A DNA stretch of 35,109 bases from Micromonospora arborensis (GTDB taxonomy: Bacteria; Actinomycetota; Actinomycetes; Mycobacteriales; Micromonosporaceae): assembly GCF_003205615.1 (NCBI RefSeq), contig NZ_PYBV01000001.1, positions 79,077-114,185 on the forward strand, read 5' to 3'. Below, piece by piece: positions 23,871-31,465 of this stretch. How positions within the stretch are numbered: the stretch's first letter is position 1; every line of letters starts with the position of its first letter. The position numbers and the translations under genes were made by a program. The notes beneath the pieces are model-generated. The model searched no databases. It saw nothing but the letters and a program-made list of their open reading frames with translations, and was not told the origin of the DNA.

Positions 23871-23993
23871 CCGCTCGTCGGGGGCGGGCGGCGGCAGGAG
23901 CGCCGATCGTCGGCCCAGATCACGCCCGGTCGAACCCGTGCGGCGGAGTTTCTTGCTGAGCCTTCGGCCACTCGGTCCTGTCCGGACGAGTGG

Positions 23994-24029
23994 TATACCT
24001 GTGAGTCATATTGATGACTCACAGGTATA
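23994..24029. promoter_or_regulatory. Perfect 16-bp inverted repeat upstream of the AI-2E permease gene
   Basis: Arms TATACCTGTGAGTCAT (23994-24009) and its exact reverse complement (24014-24029) flank ATTG. The element lies 53 bp before the permease start in a 211-bp gap. Its perfect symmetry, 36-bp span and AT-rich composition suit an operator for a dimeric or tetrameric regulator and may overlap the promoter. A weaker 7-bp hairpin, CCACTCG/CGAGTGG, sits just upstream at 23968-23993 and could end the coiled-coil transcript. Confidence 0.7.
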
Positions 24030-24081
24030 ACAGGTCGGGGGATGTGCCGGGGCCGCCCCCATGCAGACCCGGGAGGTTCTG

Positions 24082-25293
24082 GTGCCGCAGCACAGCCCGT
24101 CGGGCGACGGCCCGGACGTGACTCGCCCACCGGCCGAGGCAGCACAGCCCGAGACAGCACAACCCGAGACAGCGGCCGAGGCGCCGGCTCCGGTGCCGGT
24201 CCCCGCTCCGGGGATCGACCCGGATGAGCCGCCGGCGGTCCCGTCCGGGAAGTTCGGTACGCCGGGGCGGCCACTGCGCCGCAGCAGTTTCCTGATCGGT
24301 TTCACCGGCGCTCTGGGCGTGCTACTGGCGTACACCCTTTATCAGGGGATTCGCAACGCCGGCGGCATCCTGGTGTTGGTGATGATCGCGCTCTTCCTCG
24401 CGGTCGGCCTCAACCCGGCGGTGGTCCGGCTACGCCGGTGGGGCGTGCCGCACGGCCTGGCCGTGGCGGCGGTCGCGTTGACCCTGGTGCTGCTGCTCTG
24501 CGGTGGCGTGGTGGCGCTCGTCCCACCGATCGTCACGCAGTCGGGGCAGTTCATCGAGCAGTTGCCCAGCTACGTCGAGGAGTTGCGCCGCAATCCGACG
24601 GTCAATGACCTGGTGGAGCGCTACGACGTGGTGCAGCGGGTGCAGAACGCGGCCAACGCGGACACCATCGGCCGAGCCCTCGGCGGCGTGCTGGGCGGCG
24701 CTCAATTGATCTTCGGCACGGTGTTCCGGGCCCTCACCGTGCTGGTGCTGACCATCTACTTCCTGGCGTACTTCAACCGGCTGCGCGCCCTGGGCTACGC
24801 GCTGGTGCCCCGGTCGCGTCGGGAGCGGGTGCAACTGATCGGCGATGAGATCCTGGCCAAAGTTGGCGCCTACATGGTCGGCGCGCTGAGTATCGCGGTG
24901 CTGGCCGGCGCGACGACCTTCGTCTTCGCGTTGATCGTCGGGCTGCCGTACCCGTTCGCGCTCGCCGTGGTGGTCGCGGTGACCGACCTGATCCCGCAGA
25001 TCGGCGCCACCCTGGGCGCGGTGATCGTGAGTCTGGTCGGCTTCGCCGACAACCTGCCCGTCGGCATCGCCTGCGCGGTCTTCTTCCTCATCTACCAGCA
25101 GGTAGAGAACTATCTGATCTACCCGAAGGTGATGCGGCGCTCGGTGGAGGTCAACGAGGTGGCCGCCCTGCTGGCCGCGCTGCTCGGCGTGGCCCTGCTC
25201 GGCGTGGTGGGCGCGCTGATCGCCATCCCCACGGTGGCCGCACTGCAACTGATCCTGCGCGAGGTGGTGCTGCCGCGCCAGGAGACCCGCTGA
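24082..25293 (+). CDS. AI-2E family (PerM/TqsA-like) membrane permease
   Basis: The 403-aa integral membrane protein has a disordered cytoplasmic N terminus of about 65 residues, rich in Pro, Ala and Glu, then about eight hydrophobic segments in the AI-2E transporter arrangement. A larger polar loop (about 160-205, VTQSGQFIEQLPSYVEEL onward) separates the first three from the rest, and the conserved DLIPQIGATLGA and QQVENYLIYPKVM segments are visible. The family was named for autoinducer-2 export, but several members are proposed ion or solute carriers, so the substrate is unknown. GGGAGG five bases before GTG 24082 sets the start; an in-frame ATG 21 bases earlier lacks a site. A perfect palindrome upstream suggests specific control. 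It is convergent with the hydrolase gene. Confidence 0.85.
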   Translation: MPQHSPSGDGPDVTRPPAEAAQPETAQPETAAEAPAPVPVPAPGIDPDEPPAVPSGKFGTPGRPLRRSSFLIGFTGALGVLLAYTLYQGIRNAGGILVLVMIALFLAVGLNPAVVRLRRWGVPHGLAVAAVALTLVLLLCGGVVALVPPIVTQSGQFIEQLPSYVEELRRNPTVNDLVERYDVVQRVQNAANADTIGRALGGVLGGAQLIFGTVFRALTVLVLTIYFLAYFNRLRALGYALVPRSRRERVQLIGDEILAKVGAYMVGALSIAVLAGATTFVFALIVGLPYPFALAVVVAVTDLIPQIGATLGAVIVSLVGFADNLPVGIACAVFFLIYQQVENYLIYPKVMRRSVEVNEVAALLAALLGVALLGVVGALIAIPTVAALQLILREVVLPRQETR

Positions 25294-25313
25294 CCCGCGA
25301 CCGGCGGGGTCAG
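25290..25313. terminator. Hairpin overlapping convergent stop codons
   Basis: CTGACCC pairs with GGGTCAG across a 10-base loop. The stem includes the permease stop codon and the hydrolase stop codon. It may act in both directions; the 7-bp stem is modest. Confidence 0.4.
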
Positions 25314-26119
25314 TCGGCCTTGCTCGCGGCCGGGCCCGGGACGGGCGTGTCGGCGAACGAGGCCACCGTCCGGTCGGCGTACGCGCTGACGTCGCCGGCC
25401 TCCATCGGGCCGTCCCAGGTCGTCGGCAGCGGCACCTCGACGGCCGGGTTGACCCGCCGGACGATCTCGTCGAGCACCGTCTCCGCGTCACCCACCCAGA
25501 GGTGCTTGGCGCCCGGCACCCCGACCACCTCGGCCTGCGGCACCGCGGCGAACCGCTCCCGCGCCTCGGTCGGACGCAGGTAGTCGTCGAACTCCGGCAC
25601 CAGCGCCACCAGCGGCCGACCGGACTCGGCCCAGGTGGTCAGGTCCGCAGGAGCCGAGAAACGCAACGGCGGGGAGAGCAGGACCGCCCCGGCGATCGCC
25701 GGGTCACAGCCGTACTTCAGGGCCAGGTCGGTGCCGAACGACCAGCCGACGAGCCAGATGTTGGGCAGCTCGGCGAACTCCGCGTACTCGATGGCGGCGG
25801 CCACGTCGTACCGCTCCCCCACCGCGCCGTCGAACGTTCCCTCGCTGGTGCCGCGCAGGCTGCTGGTGCCCCGGGTGTTGAACCGCAGCACGGCCAGGTC
25901 GGCCAGCGCGGGCAGCCGCCAGGCCGCCTTACGGAAGACGTGGCTGTCCATCATTCCGCCGTGGGTGGGCAGCGGGTGCAGGCAGACCAGGGTGGCCACC
26001 GGCGGCCGGTCGGCCGGCAGGGCCAGCTCGCCGACCAGCCGGAGACCGTCGGCGGTGTGCAGCTCGATGTCCTCCCGGCGGCCGGGGAGGATCGACGACG
26101 CGCGGATCGCTGTGCTCAC
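25310..26119 (-). CDS. Alpha/beta hydrolase
   Basis: The 269-aa protein has a compact alpha/beta-hydrolase fold. The nucleophile is Ser127 in the elbow GWSFG, acid candidates are in EFDDYLRP, and the catalytic His is in GAKHLW near residue 225. An oxyanion segment CLHPLPTHGG precedes them. There is no signal peptide. The layout resembles short dienelactone- or acyl-hydrolase-like proteins annotated only generally in actinobacteria, and the substrate cannot be told. I chose GTG 26119: CAGACT ends six bases before it and no ribosome site exists, which fits a leaderless transcript. Longer in-frame extensions run into GC-rich repeats and lack homology-like sequence. Confidence 0.8.
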   Translation of the reverse strand: MSTAIRASSILPGRREDIELHTADGLRLVGELALPADRPPVATLVCLHPLPTHGGMMDSHVFRKAAWRLPALADLAVLRFNTRGTSSLRGTSEGTFDGAVGERYDVAAAIEYAEFAELPNIWLVGWSFGTDLALKYGCDPAIAGAVLLSPPLRFSAPADLTTWAESGRPLVALVPEFDDYLRPTEARERFAAVPQAEVVGVPGAKHLWVGDAETVLDEIVRRVNPAVEVPLPTTWDGPMEAGDVSAYADRTVASFADTPVPGPAASKAD

Positions 26120-26125
26120 CGCACA

Positions 26126-26131
26126 AGTCTG
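26126..26131 (-). promoter_or_regulatory. Putative -10 element of a leaderless hydrolase transcript
   Basis: Read on the minus strand, CAGACT is followed by TGTGCG and then GTG 26119. This is the same hexamer and six-base spacing as upstream of the epimerase gene. Confidence 0.5.
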
Positions 26132-26189
26132 TCGCGAAGTCACCGCCGCCGCCCGCCCAGGCACGAACAGGGTGACCCAGGTCGCTAAG

Positions 26190-26301
26190 CCGGGGCGCAA
26201 CGCACGCCGCGCGGGAAGCGGGGCCGGGGCGCAACGCACGCCGCGCGGGAAGCGGGGCCGGGGCGCAACGCACGCCGCGCGGGAAGCGGGGCCGGGGCGC
26301 C
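26190..26301. repeat. 34-bp tandem repeat, three exact copies plus a partial
   Basis: Units start at 26190, 26224 and 26258 and begin CCGGGGCGCAACGCACGCCG. A fourth partial copy begins at 26292. The copies are identical, which points to recent expansion. The array lies between the hydrolase start and the end of the small zinc-site protein gene; no spacers, so it is not CRISPR. Confidence 0.9.
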
Positions 26302-26320
26302 AGGCCCCCGGTCGGGAGGC

Positions 26321-26644
26321 TCAGTAGCGCGGGGTGCCCCGGCCGCGCTGCACCGCCGGGCCGCGCCGGTCCCGGGCTCGCCAACAGCCGCTGTGCCAGT
26401 GCCGCCGGTCGGTCAGGTCACCCAGCCCGTCGGCCGGCCAGGCCACCAGGTGCGCCACCCCGGGCCGGATCTCCTGGTCACAGCCGGGGCAGCGGTACGT
26501 CTTGACCGACGCGCCGGCGCCGATCCCGCGTACCTGCCAGGCGCCGTCGGTCCACTGCTGCACCGAGGCGACACCCTGCCGGACCCGGTCGGCGTCCAGG
26601 TTGGCGTTCTCGTCCCGGCGAGGGCGATTGCGACGGGGGCTCAC
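26321..26644 (-). CDS. Small conserved actinobacterial protein with a zinc-type CxxC/HxH..C site
   Basis: The 107-aa protein starts with a basic MSPRRNRPRR tail and a mostly disordered first third. The core reads YRCPGCDQEIRPGVAHLVAWP, then RRHWHSGCW, giving Cys52, Cys55, His65, His82, His84 and Cys87 as candidate metal ligands. It ends RGTPRY. I recall near-identical cores in actinobacterial proteins often labelled ATP/GTP-binding protein, but no nucleotide-binding motif is visible, so a zinc-ribbon role in nucleic-acid or protein contact is a better guess. Starts at GTG 26644, GTG 26650 or TTG 26653 are possible; the first gives the family's usual MSPRR start. It follows the sigma-factor/membrane-protein pair on the same strand after 64 bp and may be cotranscribed. 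Confidence 0.75.
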   Translation of the reverse strand: MSPRRNRPRRDENANLDADRVRQGVASVQQWTDGAWQVRGIGAGASVKTYRCPGCDQEIRPGVAHLVAWPADGLGDLTDRRHWHSGCWRARDRRGPAVQRGRGTPRY

Positions 26645-26708
26645 AGTCACCAAGCGTACGGTCCGTCAGACGGGACAACCTCGCGGCCAGCCCGCCCGAC
26701 GGCTGAGA

Positions 26709-27797
26709 TCACTCCCAGCTCTCCGGCCGCGTCGGGTCCTCGACGACCCGCGCCCCCGCCAGAACGGTCGTCGCATCCGCCTCGGTGAAGCCGCTGGACG
26801 CGCCCGGCTCGACGCCGATCGGCTGTCTGCCTTCCCACTGCCATTCGAAGTTGGCACTCACCATCGTCTTGGGAATGCCGAGCAGATCCAGGGTCGTTTC
26901 GTCCGGTGAGAGGTACGCGGGCCGGCCGGCGACAGTCCGATTCCCTGCGGTACGGGTACCAGCCCCGCTCGCGTAGCGGTAGTCCACGAACATGACCTGG
27001 GTCGCCGACCGCCCGATGGTGAAGTTCGAGGTGACCAGGCTCGGGTAGGAGCTGAGATCAACCGAGCAGCCAGTGAGCGACGCGCCTTCGGGCAGGGCGT
27101 CGAGCCGCAGCGGCACGGCGCACGAGCGAGCCTCGTTCCAGCGCAGTGCCTCGACCGCCCGCTCCAGCCCGGCACGGTCCCCTCCCAGGATGACGGCACG
27201 GGCGTACAGACCTGGCGCGGGGTGCCACGACTTGACCATTGCACTTACGCCGCCGCTCGCCGGGTGGATCGTGCCGTCGAAGATCTGGGGCCCCGGTGCG
27301 GCCGCGTCAACCTCGACGCCGCCGAATGAGACGGTGATCGACAACTCTGGCGTACTGCTTACCTCGACATATACCGGTTGGTCATCCCGCACGCTGAGCC
27401 GTACCGATTCGGTGTGGCCCCGGACAACCGACCAGCCCAGATAGCGGGCCCTGGCCGGGTCGAGGCCGAAGTGCAGCACGTTCGGATCGCTGCCGACCAA
27501 TGCTGGGTCGGCGGCGGACCCAGGCACCCCGTCGACGCGGGGCGGCACTGGTGTGGCCCCGGTCGACGTGGTGGCGGTCCAGGGCAAGCGGTCGGACAAC
27601 CCGTCGAGGCCCGTCCCGGTCACTCCCACGACGCCGAGCGCCCCGAGCAGAGACAACGCGGTCCCCGCGGCGACCCGGCGGTGGAGTTGGCGGCGGCGGC
27701 CCCGGGCGCGTGAAGCCCGCAACAGCCGGCCGGCGTCCACGGCGCCCTCGGCACGGTCCCGCAGGGTTTGGGCGATCTGGTCGTCGAAGTCGATCAC
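26709..27797 (-). CDS. Single-pass membrane protein paired with a SigE-family sigma factor (possible anti-sigma factor)
   Basis: The 362-aa protein has a cytoplasmic N terminus (IDFDDQIAQTLRDRAEGAVD, then a basic run RARGRRRQLHRR), one membrane segment at about 42-62 and a large extracytoplasmic domain of about 290 residues that I do not recognise. Two cysteines in the outer domain (about 227 and 244) could form a disulfide. Its GTG start overlaps the stop of the sigma-factor gene by 4 bp (GTGA), so the pair is translationally coupled. Membrane proteins in this position commonly restrain their sigma factor, but no zinc-dependent anti-sigma HxxxCxxC motif is present. The regulatory role is inferred from context only. 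Confidence 0.7.
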   Translation of the reverse strand: MIDFDDQIAQTLRDRAEGAVDAGRLLRASRARGRRRQLHRRVAAGTALSLLGALGVVGVTGTGLDGLSDRLPWTATTSTGATPVPPRVDGVPGSAADPALVGSDPNVLHFGLDPARARYLGWSVVRGHTESVRLSVRDDQPVYVEVSSTPELSITVSFGGVEVDAAAPGPQIFDGTIHPASGGVSAMVKSWHPAPGLYARAVILGGDRAGLERAVEALRWNEARSCAVPLRLDALPEGASLTGCSVDLSSYPSLVTSNFTIGRSATQVMFVDYRYASGAGTRTAGNRTVAGRPAYLSPDETTLDLLGIPKTMVSANFEWQWEGRQPIGVEPGASSGFTEADATTVLAGARVVEDPTRPESWE

Positions 27798-28288
27798 GGT
27801 CGGCTCCCGTTCGTGGCCGGGGCACCGTAGCGCTCCCGCAGGTTGGCGAACGCCCGCATCGCGTGGGTGCGGACGGTGACCGGCGAGCAGTCCAGGATCT
27901 GGGCGATCGTCGCGTCGTCGAGGTCCTCGTAGTAGCGCAGCACCAGCACCGCCCGCTGGCGGTCGGGCAGGCCGAGGATCAGCCGCCAGATCTCGTCCCG
28001 GTCGGCCACCTCGCCGCCGAGGTCGCCGCGCTGCGGGCGGTCGACGACGGTCTCGACGGCCAGCTCACGGCTTGACCGGCGGCGCCACCAGGAGTTGTTG
28101 GCGTTGACCAGCATCCGGCGCACGTACACGTCGGGTCGGTCGGCCCGGGAGATCCGGCGCCAGTGCACGTACGCCCGGGACAGCGTGTCCTGGGTGAGGT
28201 CCTCGGCCCGGTGCTCGTCGCCGGTCAACAGTCGCGCCAGCCGGACCAGGGCCGGGCCGCGGCTGGCGACGTACTCCTCGAAGGTCAC
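27794..28288 (-). CDS. SigE-family ECF RNA polymerase sigma factor
   Basis: The 164-aa protein has sigma-70 region 2 (about 8-75; LARLLTGDEHRAEDLTQDTL and VRRMLVNANNSWWRRR) and region 4 (about 102-155; LPDRQRAVLVLRYYEDLD and ILDCSPVTVRTHAMRAF as the helix-turn-helix). Such factors direct RNA polymerase to a small regulon. This subfamily is abundant in Streptomyces and Micromonospora and is often next to a single-pass membrane protein, as here. The GTG start has no strong ribosome site. The signal sensed and the target promoters are unknown. It is separated from the upstream dehydrogenase gene by a short hairpin. Confidence 0.92.
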   Translation of the reverse strand: MTFEEYVASRGPALVRLARLLTGDEHRAEDLTQDTLSRAYVHWRRISRADRPDVYVRRMLVNANNSWWRRRSSRELAVETVVDRPQRGDLGGEVADRDEIWRLILGLPDRQRAVLVLRYYEDLDDATIAQILDCSPVTVRTHAMRAFANLRERYGAPATNGSRP

Positions 28289-28302
28289 ACCATGCAGACG
28301 CG

Positions 28303-28318
28303 GCCGGAGCCCTCCGGC
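28303..28318 (-). terminator. Short hairpin after the 3-hydroxyacyl-CoA dehydrogenase gene
   Basis: GCCGGA pairs with TCCGGC around a 4-base loop, 11 bases after the dehydrogenase stop codon. The stem is short and no U-tract follows, so this is tentative. Confidence 0.35.
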
Positions 28319-28328
28319 GTTGACCCGG

Positions 28329-30119
28329 TCAGCGGTGCGAGTGGTCGCGGAAGCCGCGGCGGGTCTTGCGGCCCAGGTAGCCGGCGGTGACCAGGTGCTC
28401 CAGCAGCGGCGCGGGCGCGAAGCCCGGCTCGCGCAACTCCAGGTACAGCTCGCGCTGAATCGACAGCGCGACGTCCAGCCCGACCACGTCGAGCAGCTCG
28501 AAGGGCCCCATCGGGTAGCCGCAGCCCAGCTTCATCGCGTGGTCGATGTCGTCGGCCGTCGAGTAGCTGGCCTCCAGCATCTTCACCGCGTCGTTCAGGT
28601 AGGGGAAGAGCAACGCGTTGACGATGAACCCGGACCGGTCGCCGCAGACCACGGCGGTCTTGCCGAGCGCGGCACAGACCGCGCGGGCGGTGGCGGTGGC
28701 CTCCGGGGAGGTGCGGATGGTGCGGACGACCTCGACCAGCGGCATGACCGGCGTCGGGTTGAAGAAGTGCAGCCCCACCACGTCGGCGGGCCGGTGGGTG
28801 GCCATCGCCACGTCGATCACCGGCAGCGAGGAGGTCGTGGTGGCCAGCACCACGCCGGGCTTGCAGATCTCGTCGAGGCTCGCGAAGAGCGCCTTCTTCA
28901 CGCTCAACTCCTCGACCACGGCCTCGACCACCAGGTCGACGTCGGCGAGATGGTCGAGCGTGGCCGACCAGCTGACCCGGCCGAGGGCGGCATCCCGGTC
29001 GGCCTCGGCGAGCTTGCCACGCACCACGCCCTTGTTCAGCGAGGTCTTCACCGCCTCGCAGACCTTCGCGGACTTCTCCATGCCGCGGGTCACCGAGACG
29101 ACCTCGTAGCCGGCCTTCGCGAAGACCTCGATGATCCCGGTGGCCATCGTTCCGGAGCCCACCACGCCAACCTTCGCGATGGCGCGCGCCCCGTCGGCGA
29201 CCGCCGCGTCCGTGGCCAGCGGCGTCGTCTCATCCGGTACGACCACCGGCGATCCGGGCCGCTCGTAGGTGTAGAAGCCGCGCCCGGACTTGCGACCGAG
29301 CAGCCCCGCGGTCACCATCTGCTTGAGCAGCGGCACCGGGGCGTGCCGGCGGTCCCGCCCGCCGCGCCGGTACATGGTGTCCAGAATCTCGTACGCGGTG
29401 TCCAGGCCGATCAGATCCATCAGCGCCAGTGGGCCCATCGGCAGGCCGCAGCCGAGCTTCATCGCGGCGTCGATGTCCTCCCGGGTCGCGTAGTGCGACT
29501 CGAACATGCCGACCGCGTGGTTGAGGTAGCCGAAGAGCAACGCGTTGGCGATGAAGCCGGCCCGGTCGTTGATGGTGACGTCGACCTTGCCGAGCCGGGC
29601 GCAGAGCGCCTCGACGTCGGCGACCACCTCGGGTGCGGTGACGACCGTACGGACCACCTCGACCAGCTTCATCACGGGAGCCGGGTTGAAGAAGTGGATG
29701 CCGATCACCTGGTTGGGACGCGTCGTGGCCACCGAGATCTCGGTGACGCTCAGCGACGAGGTGTTGGTGGCGAGGATGGTCTCCGGCCGACAGACCCGGT
29801 CCAGCTCGGCGAAGATCCGCTGCTTGAGGTCCAGGTGCTCGGGCACCGCCTCGATGACCAGGTCGACGGAGTGCAGCGCGTCCAGCCCGGCCGCGAAGCG
29901 CACCCGCTCGTGCAGGGCGTCGCGGTCCGCCGCGGCGAGCTTGCCCTTGGCGACCGCCCGGTCGGTGGAACGGGTGAGGGTGGCCCGACCCCGCTCCAGC
30001 GCCGGCTCGGAGATCTCGACCGCCACCACGTCGATGCCGTTGCGGGCGAAGACCTCGACGATGCCGGCACCCATGGTGCCCAGCCCCACCACACCCACGG
30101 TGCTGAACTCGCGCGCCAC
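28329..30119 (-). CDS. Tandem-duplicated 3-hydroxyacyl-CoA (3-hydroxybutyryl-CoA) dehydrogenase
   Basis: The 596-aa protein contains two complete dehydrogenase modules, about 1-285 and 314-596. Each has a Rossmann motif (GLGTMGAGI 12-20; GSGTMATGI 321-329), the catalytic His in HFFNP (142 and 451), the paired Glu in LVEVV (154 and 463) and the C-terminal dimer domain with GFIANALLF or GFIVNALLF. Reaction: acetoacetyl-CoA or longer 3-ketoacyl-CoA to the 3-hydroxyacyl-CoA. At the end of the second beta strand, module 1 has Glu35 (VVAVEIS), typical of NAD, whereas module 2 has Thr-Arg (VVSVTRG), which suggests NADP. GTG 30119 has GGGGAGG six bases upstream. The promoter carries the operator-like palindrome shared with icmA, ccr and the thiolase. 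It is not the FadB-type fusion; no crotonase domain is present. Confidence 0.92.
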   Translation of the reverse strand: MAREFSTVGVVGLGTMGAGIVEVFARNGIDVVAVEISEPALERGRATLTRSTDRAVAKGKLAAADRDALHERVRFAAGLDALHSVDLVIEAVPEHLDLKQRIFAELDRVCRPETILATNTSSLSVTEISVATTRPNQVIGIHFFNPAPVMKLVEVVRTVVTAPEVVADVEALCARLGKVDVTINDRAGFIANALLFGYLNHAVGMFESHYATREDIDAAMKLGCGLPMGPLALMDLIGLDTAYEILDTMYRRGGRDRRHAPVPLLKQMVTAGLLGRKSGRGFYTYERPGSPVVVPDETTPLATDAAVADGARAIAKVGVVGSGTMATGIIEVFAKAGYEVVSVTRGMEKSAKVCEAVKTSLNKGVVRGKLAEADRDAALGRVSWSATLDHLADVDLVVEAVVEELSVKKALFASLDEICKPGVVLATTTSSLPVIDVAMATHRPADVVGLHFFNPTPVMPLVEVVRTIRTSPEATATARAVCAALGKTAVVCGDRSGFIVNALLFPYLNDAVKMLEASYSTADDIDHAMKLGCGYPMGPFELLDVVGLDVALSIQRELYLELREPGFAPAPLLEHLVTAGYLGRKTRRGFRDHSHR

Positions 30120-30150
30120 GACCGGCCTCCCCAGACACTCCGCCCGGCCC

Positions 30151-30166
30151 CTGAACGGCCGATTAG
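30151..30166. promoter_or_regulatory. Operator-like palindrome upstream of the dehydrogenase
   Basis: CTGAACGGCCGATTAG keeps the half site CTGAACG and matches CTGAACGATCGTTCAG at 12 of 16 positions. It lies 32 bp before the start codon, between the likely promoter and the ribosome site. Confidence 0.5.
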
Positions 30167-30246
30167 GTTATGCGCGCGAGTCTGCCACGTGACGTTCGGT
30201 TGTCGAGATGCCGTGGCTAATTTCACCAGCGGCAGCGTGGGGGCCT

Positions 30247-31320
30247 CTAGGCGGCGGGCACGGTGGTCAGTGCCAGCAACTCAGCGACGAACTCCGCCGG
30301 GCGCTCCAGGTGCGGGCTGTGACCGCAGCCGGGCAGCACCACCTCGTGGTACGCGCCGCCGGTCGCCGCGTACCGCTCCAGCACCGCGCGGGTCTGGCCG
30401 ATCATCGGCTGCGGCGGGCAGGACTCCTCGCCTGGCCAGCCGGGCACGAGACCCAGGGAACCCAGGTACGCCAGGTCGAACAGCGAGGTGTCCGAGACGA
30501 TGACGTCGGCGTCACCGCGTACCCAGGTGATGGGAGGTTTGCCGACGACGGACACCAGCTCGTCGGCGAGCCGGAAGTGGGTCGGCGCAAGCGCGTTGAG
30601 CACCCCGCGCTCTCCCGGCGCGGTGCCCGGCCAGTTCTCCGAGGGCACCGCCGTGCCCGGGTAGTTGTCGTCTCCGGTGGCGGTGGAGAGCACCGTGTCC
30701 AGCAGCAGGTCCTCGTCCGTGCCCAGTGCGGCGGGATCGGCCACATAGGTCGCTCGCAGGACGGCGCGTGGGCTGGCCGGGGCGTCCGCGCTCCGATCGC
30801 CGGCCGCGAGCCGGGCGACGAAGTCCGGATTCGCCGTGCCGGCGCCGGTGCCGGCGAAGTCGGGGGTGGTCGGCGTGCCGGTCAGGTCGCGGGTGCCGCC
30901 GAAGCCGTACGGGGAGACCGGTGCCGCGAGCAGCAACGCGTTCACTCGGCGCGGATGGTCGACCAGCAGTTGCATCGCCACTCCGCCACCGAGGGAGTGC
31001 CCGACCACCACCGGGCGGGCGTTGCCAGCGTCGAAGAGCGTCGGGTCGTCCAGCAGGGCGGCCACGTCGTCGGCGAAGTCCCGCAGGCCGCGGGTGGCGT
31101 CGACCGGGGCCGTCGCGGAGTCGCCGTATCCCCGCAGATCGGGGGCGACCACCCGCAGCGTCGGTGGCAGGCGCCGGACCAGCGGCTCCCAGAACAGCGC
31201 GGACGAGCAGTTGCCGTGGATCAGCAGAACCGGGGTACCGTCCGGCGGCCCGGCCACCCGGACCGCCTGGGTGATGCCGTTCGCCGTCACGGTCCGCTGC
31301 TCGGTTTCCATCCGCGGCAT
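30247..31320 (-). CDS. Alpha/beta hydrolase (lipase/esterase-like)
   Basis: The 357-aa protein has the canonical alpha/beta-hydrolase order: oxyanion motif LLIHGNCSS (33-41), DLRGYGDS (61-68), nucleophile elbow VVGHSLGG with Ser109, an acid in RGDADVIV and the catalytic His in GCGHSPHLE near the C terminus. A cap insertion of about 130 residues lies between the elbow and the acid, longer than in epoxide hydrolases or haloalkane dehalogenases of minimal size. No signal peptide is seen. ATG 31320 and ATG 31311 are both possible; neither has a strong ribosome site. The gene sits downstream of the FHA gene across a hairpin and upstream of the dehydrogenase promoter. The substrate is unknown. Confidence 0.82.
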   Translation of the reverse strand: MPRMETEQRTVTANGITQAVRVAGPPDGTPVLLIHGNCSSALFWEPLVRRLPPTLRVVAPDLRGYGDSATAPVDATRGLRDFADDVAALLDDPTLFDAGNARPVVVGHSLGGGVAMQLLVDHPRRVNALLLAAPVSPYGFGGTRDLTGTPTTPDFAGTGAGTANPDFVARLAAGDRSADAPASPRAVLRATYVADPAALGTDEDLLLDTVLSTATGDDNYPGTAVPSENWPGTAPGERGVLNALAPTHFRLADELVSVVGKPPITWVRGDADVIVSDTSLFDLAYLGSLGLVPGWPGEESCPPQPMIGQTRAVLERYAATGGAYHEVVLPGCGHSPHLERPAEFVAELLALTTVPAA

Positions 31321-31421
31321 GCTGCCACGCCCACCCCCGCCGGTCCAGGTGCCGAAGCGCCATCCCGGGCGCGGCACAGGTGTGGGCCGCGTCCGGGTCG
31401 ACGTGCGGTCAGGTGCAGGAC

Positions 31422-31456
31422 GTGCCCCTGTCGTCGCAGGCCGGCGACAAGGGCAC
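31422..31456 (-). terminator. Hairpin after the FHA gene
   Basis: A 12-bp stem with one mismatch (GTGCCCCTGTCG with CGACAAGGGCAC) closes on an 11-base loop, 9 bases after the FHA stop codon on the minus strand. No U-tract follows. Confidence 0.55.
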
Positions 31457-31465
31457 TTCCCACAC

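Noticed and set aside
24061..24081. Upstream ATG start for the AI-2E permease
   Set aside because: GGGAGG lies inside this stretch at perfect spacing for GTG 24082, so the ATG is probably untranslated.
26190..26301. CRISPR-like array
   Set aside because: Repeats are directly adjacent with no spacers and there are no cas genes.
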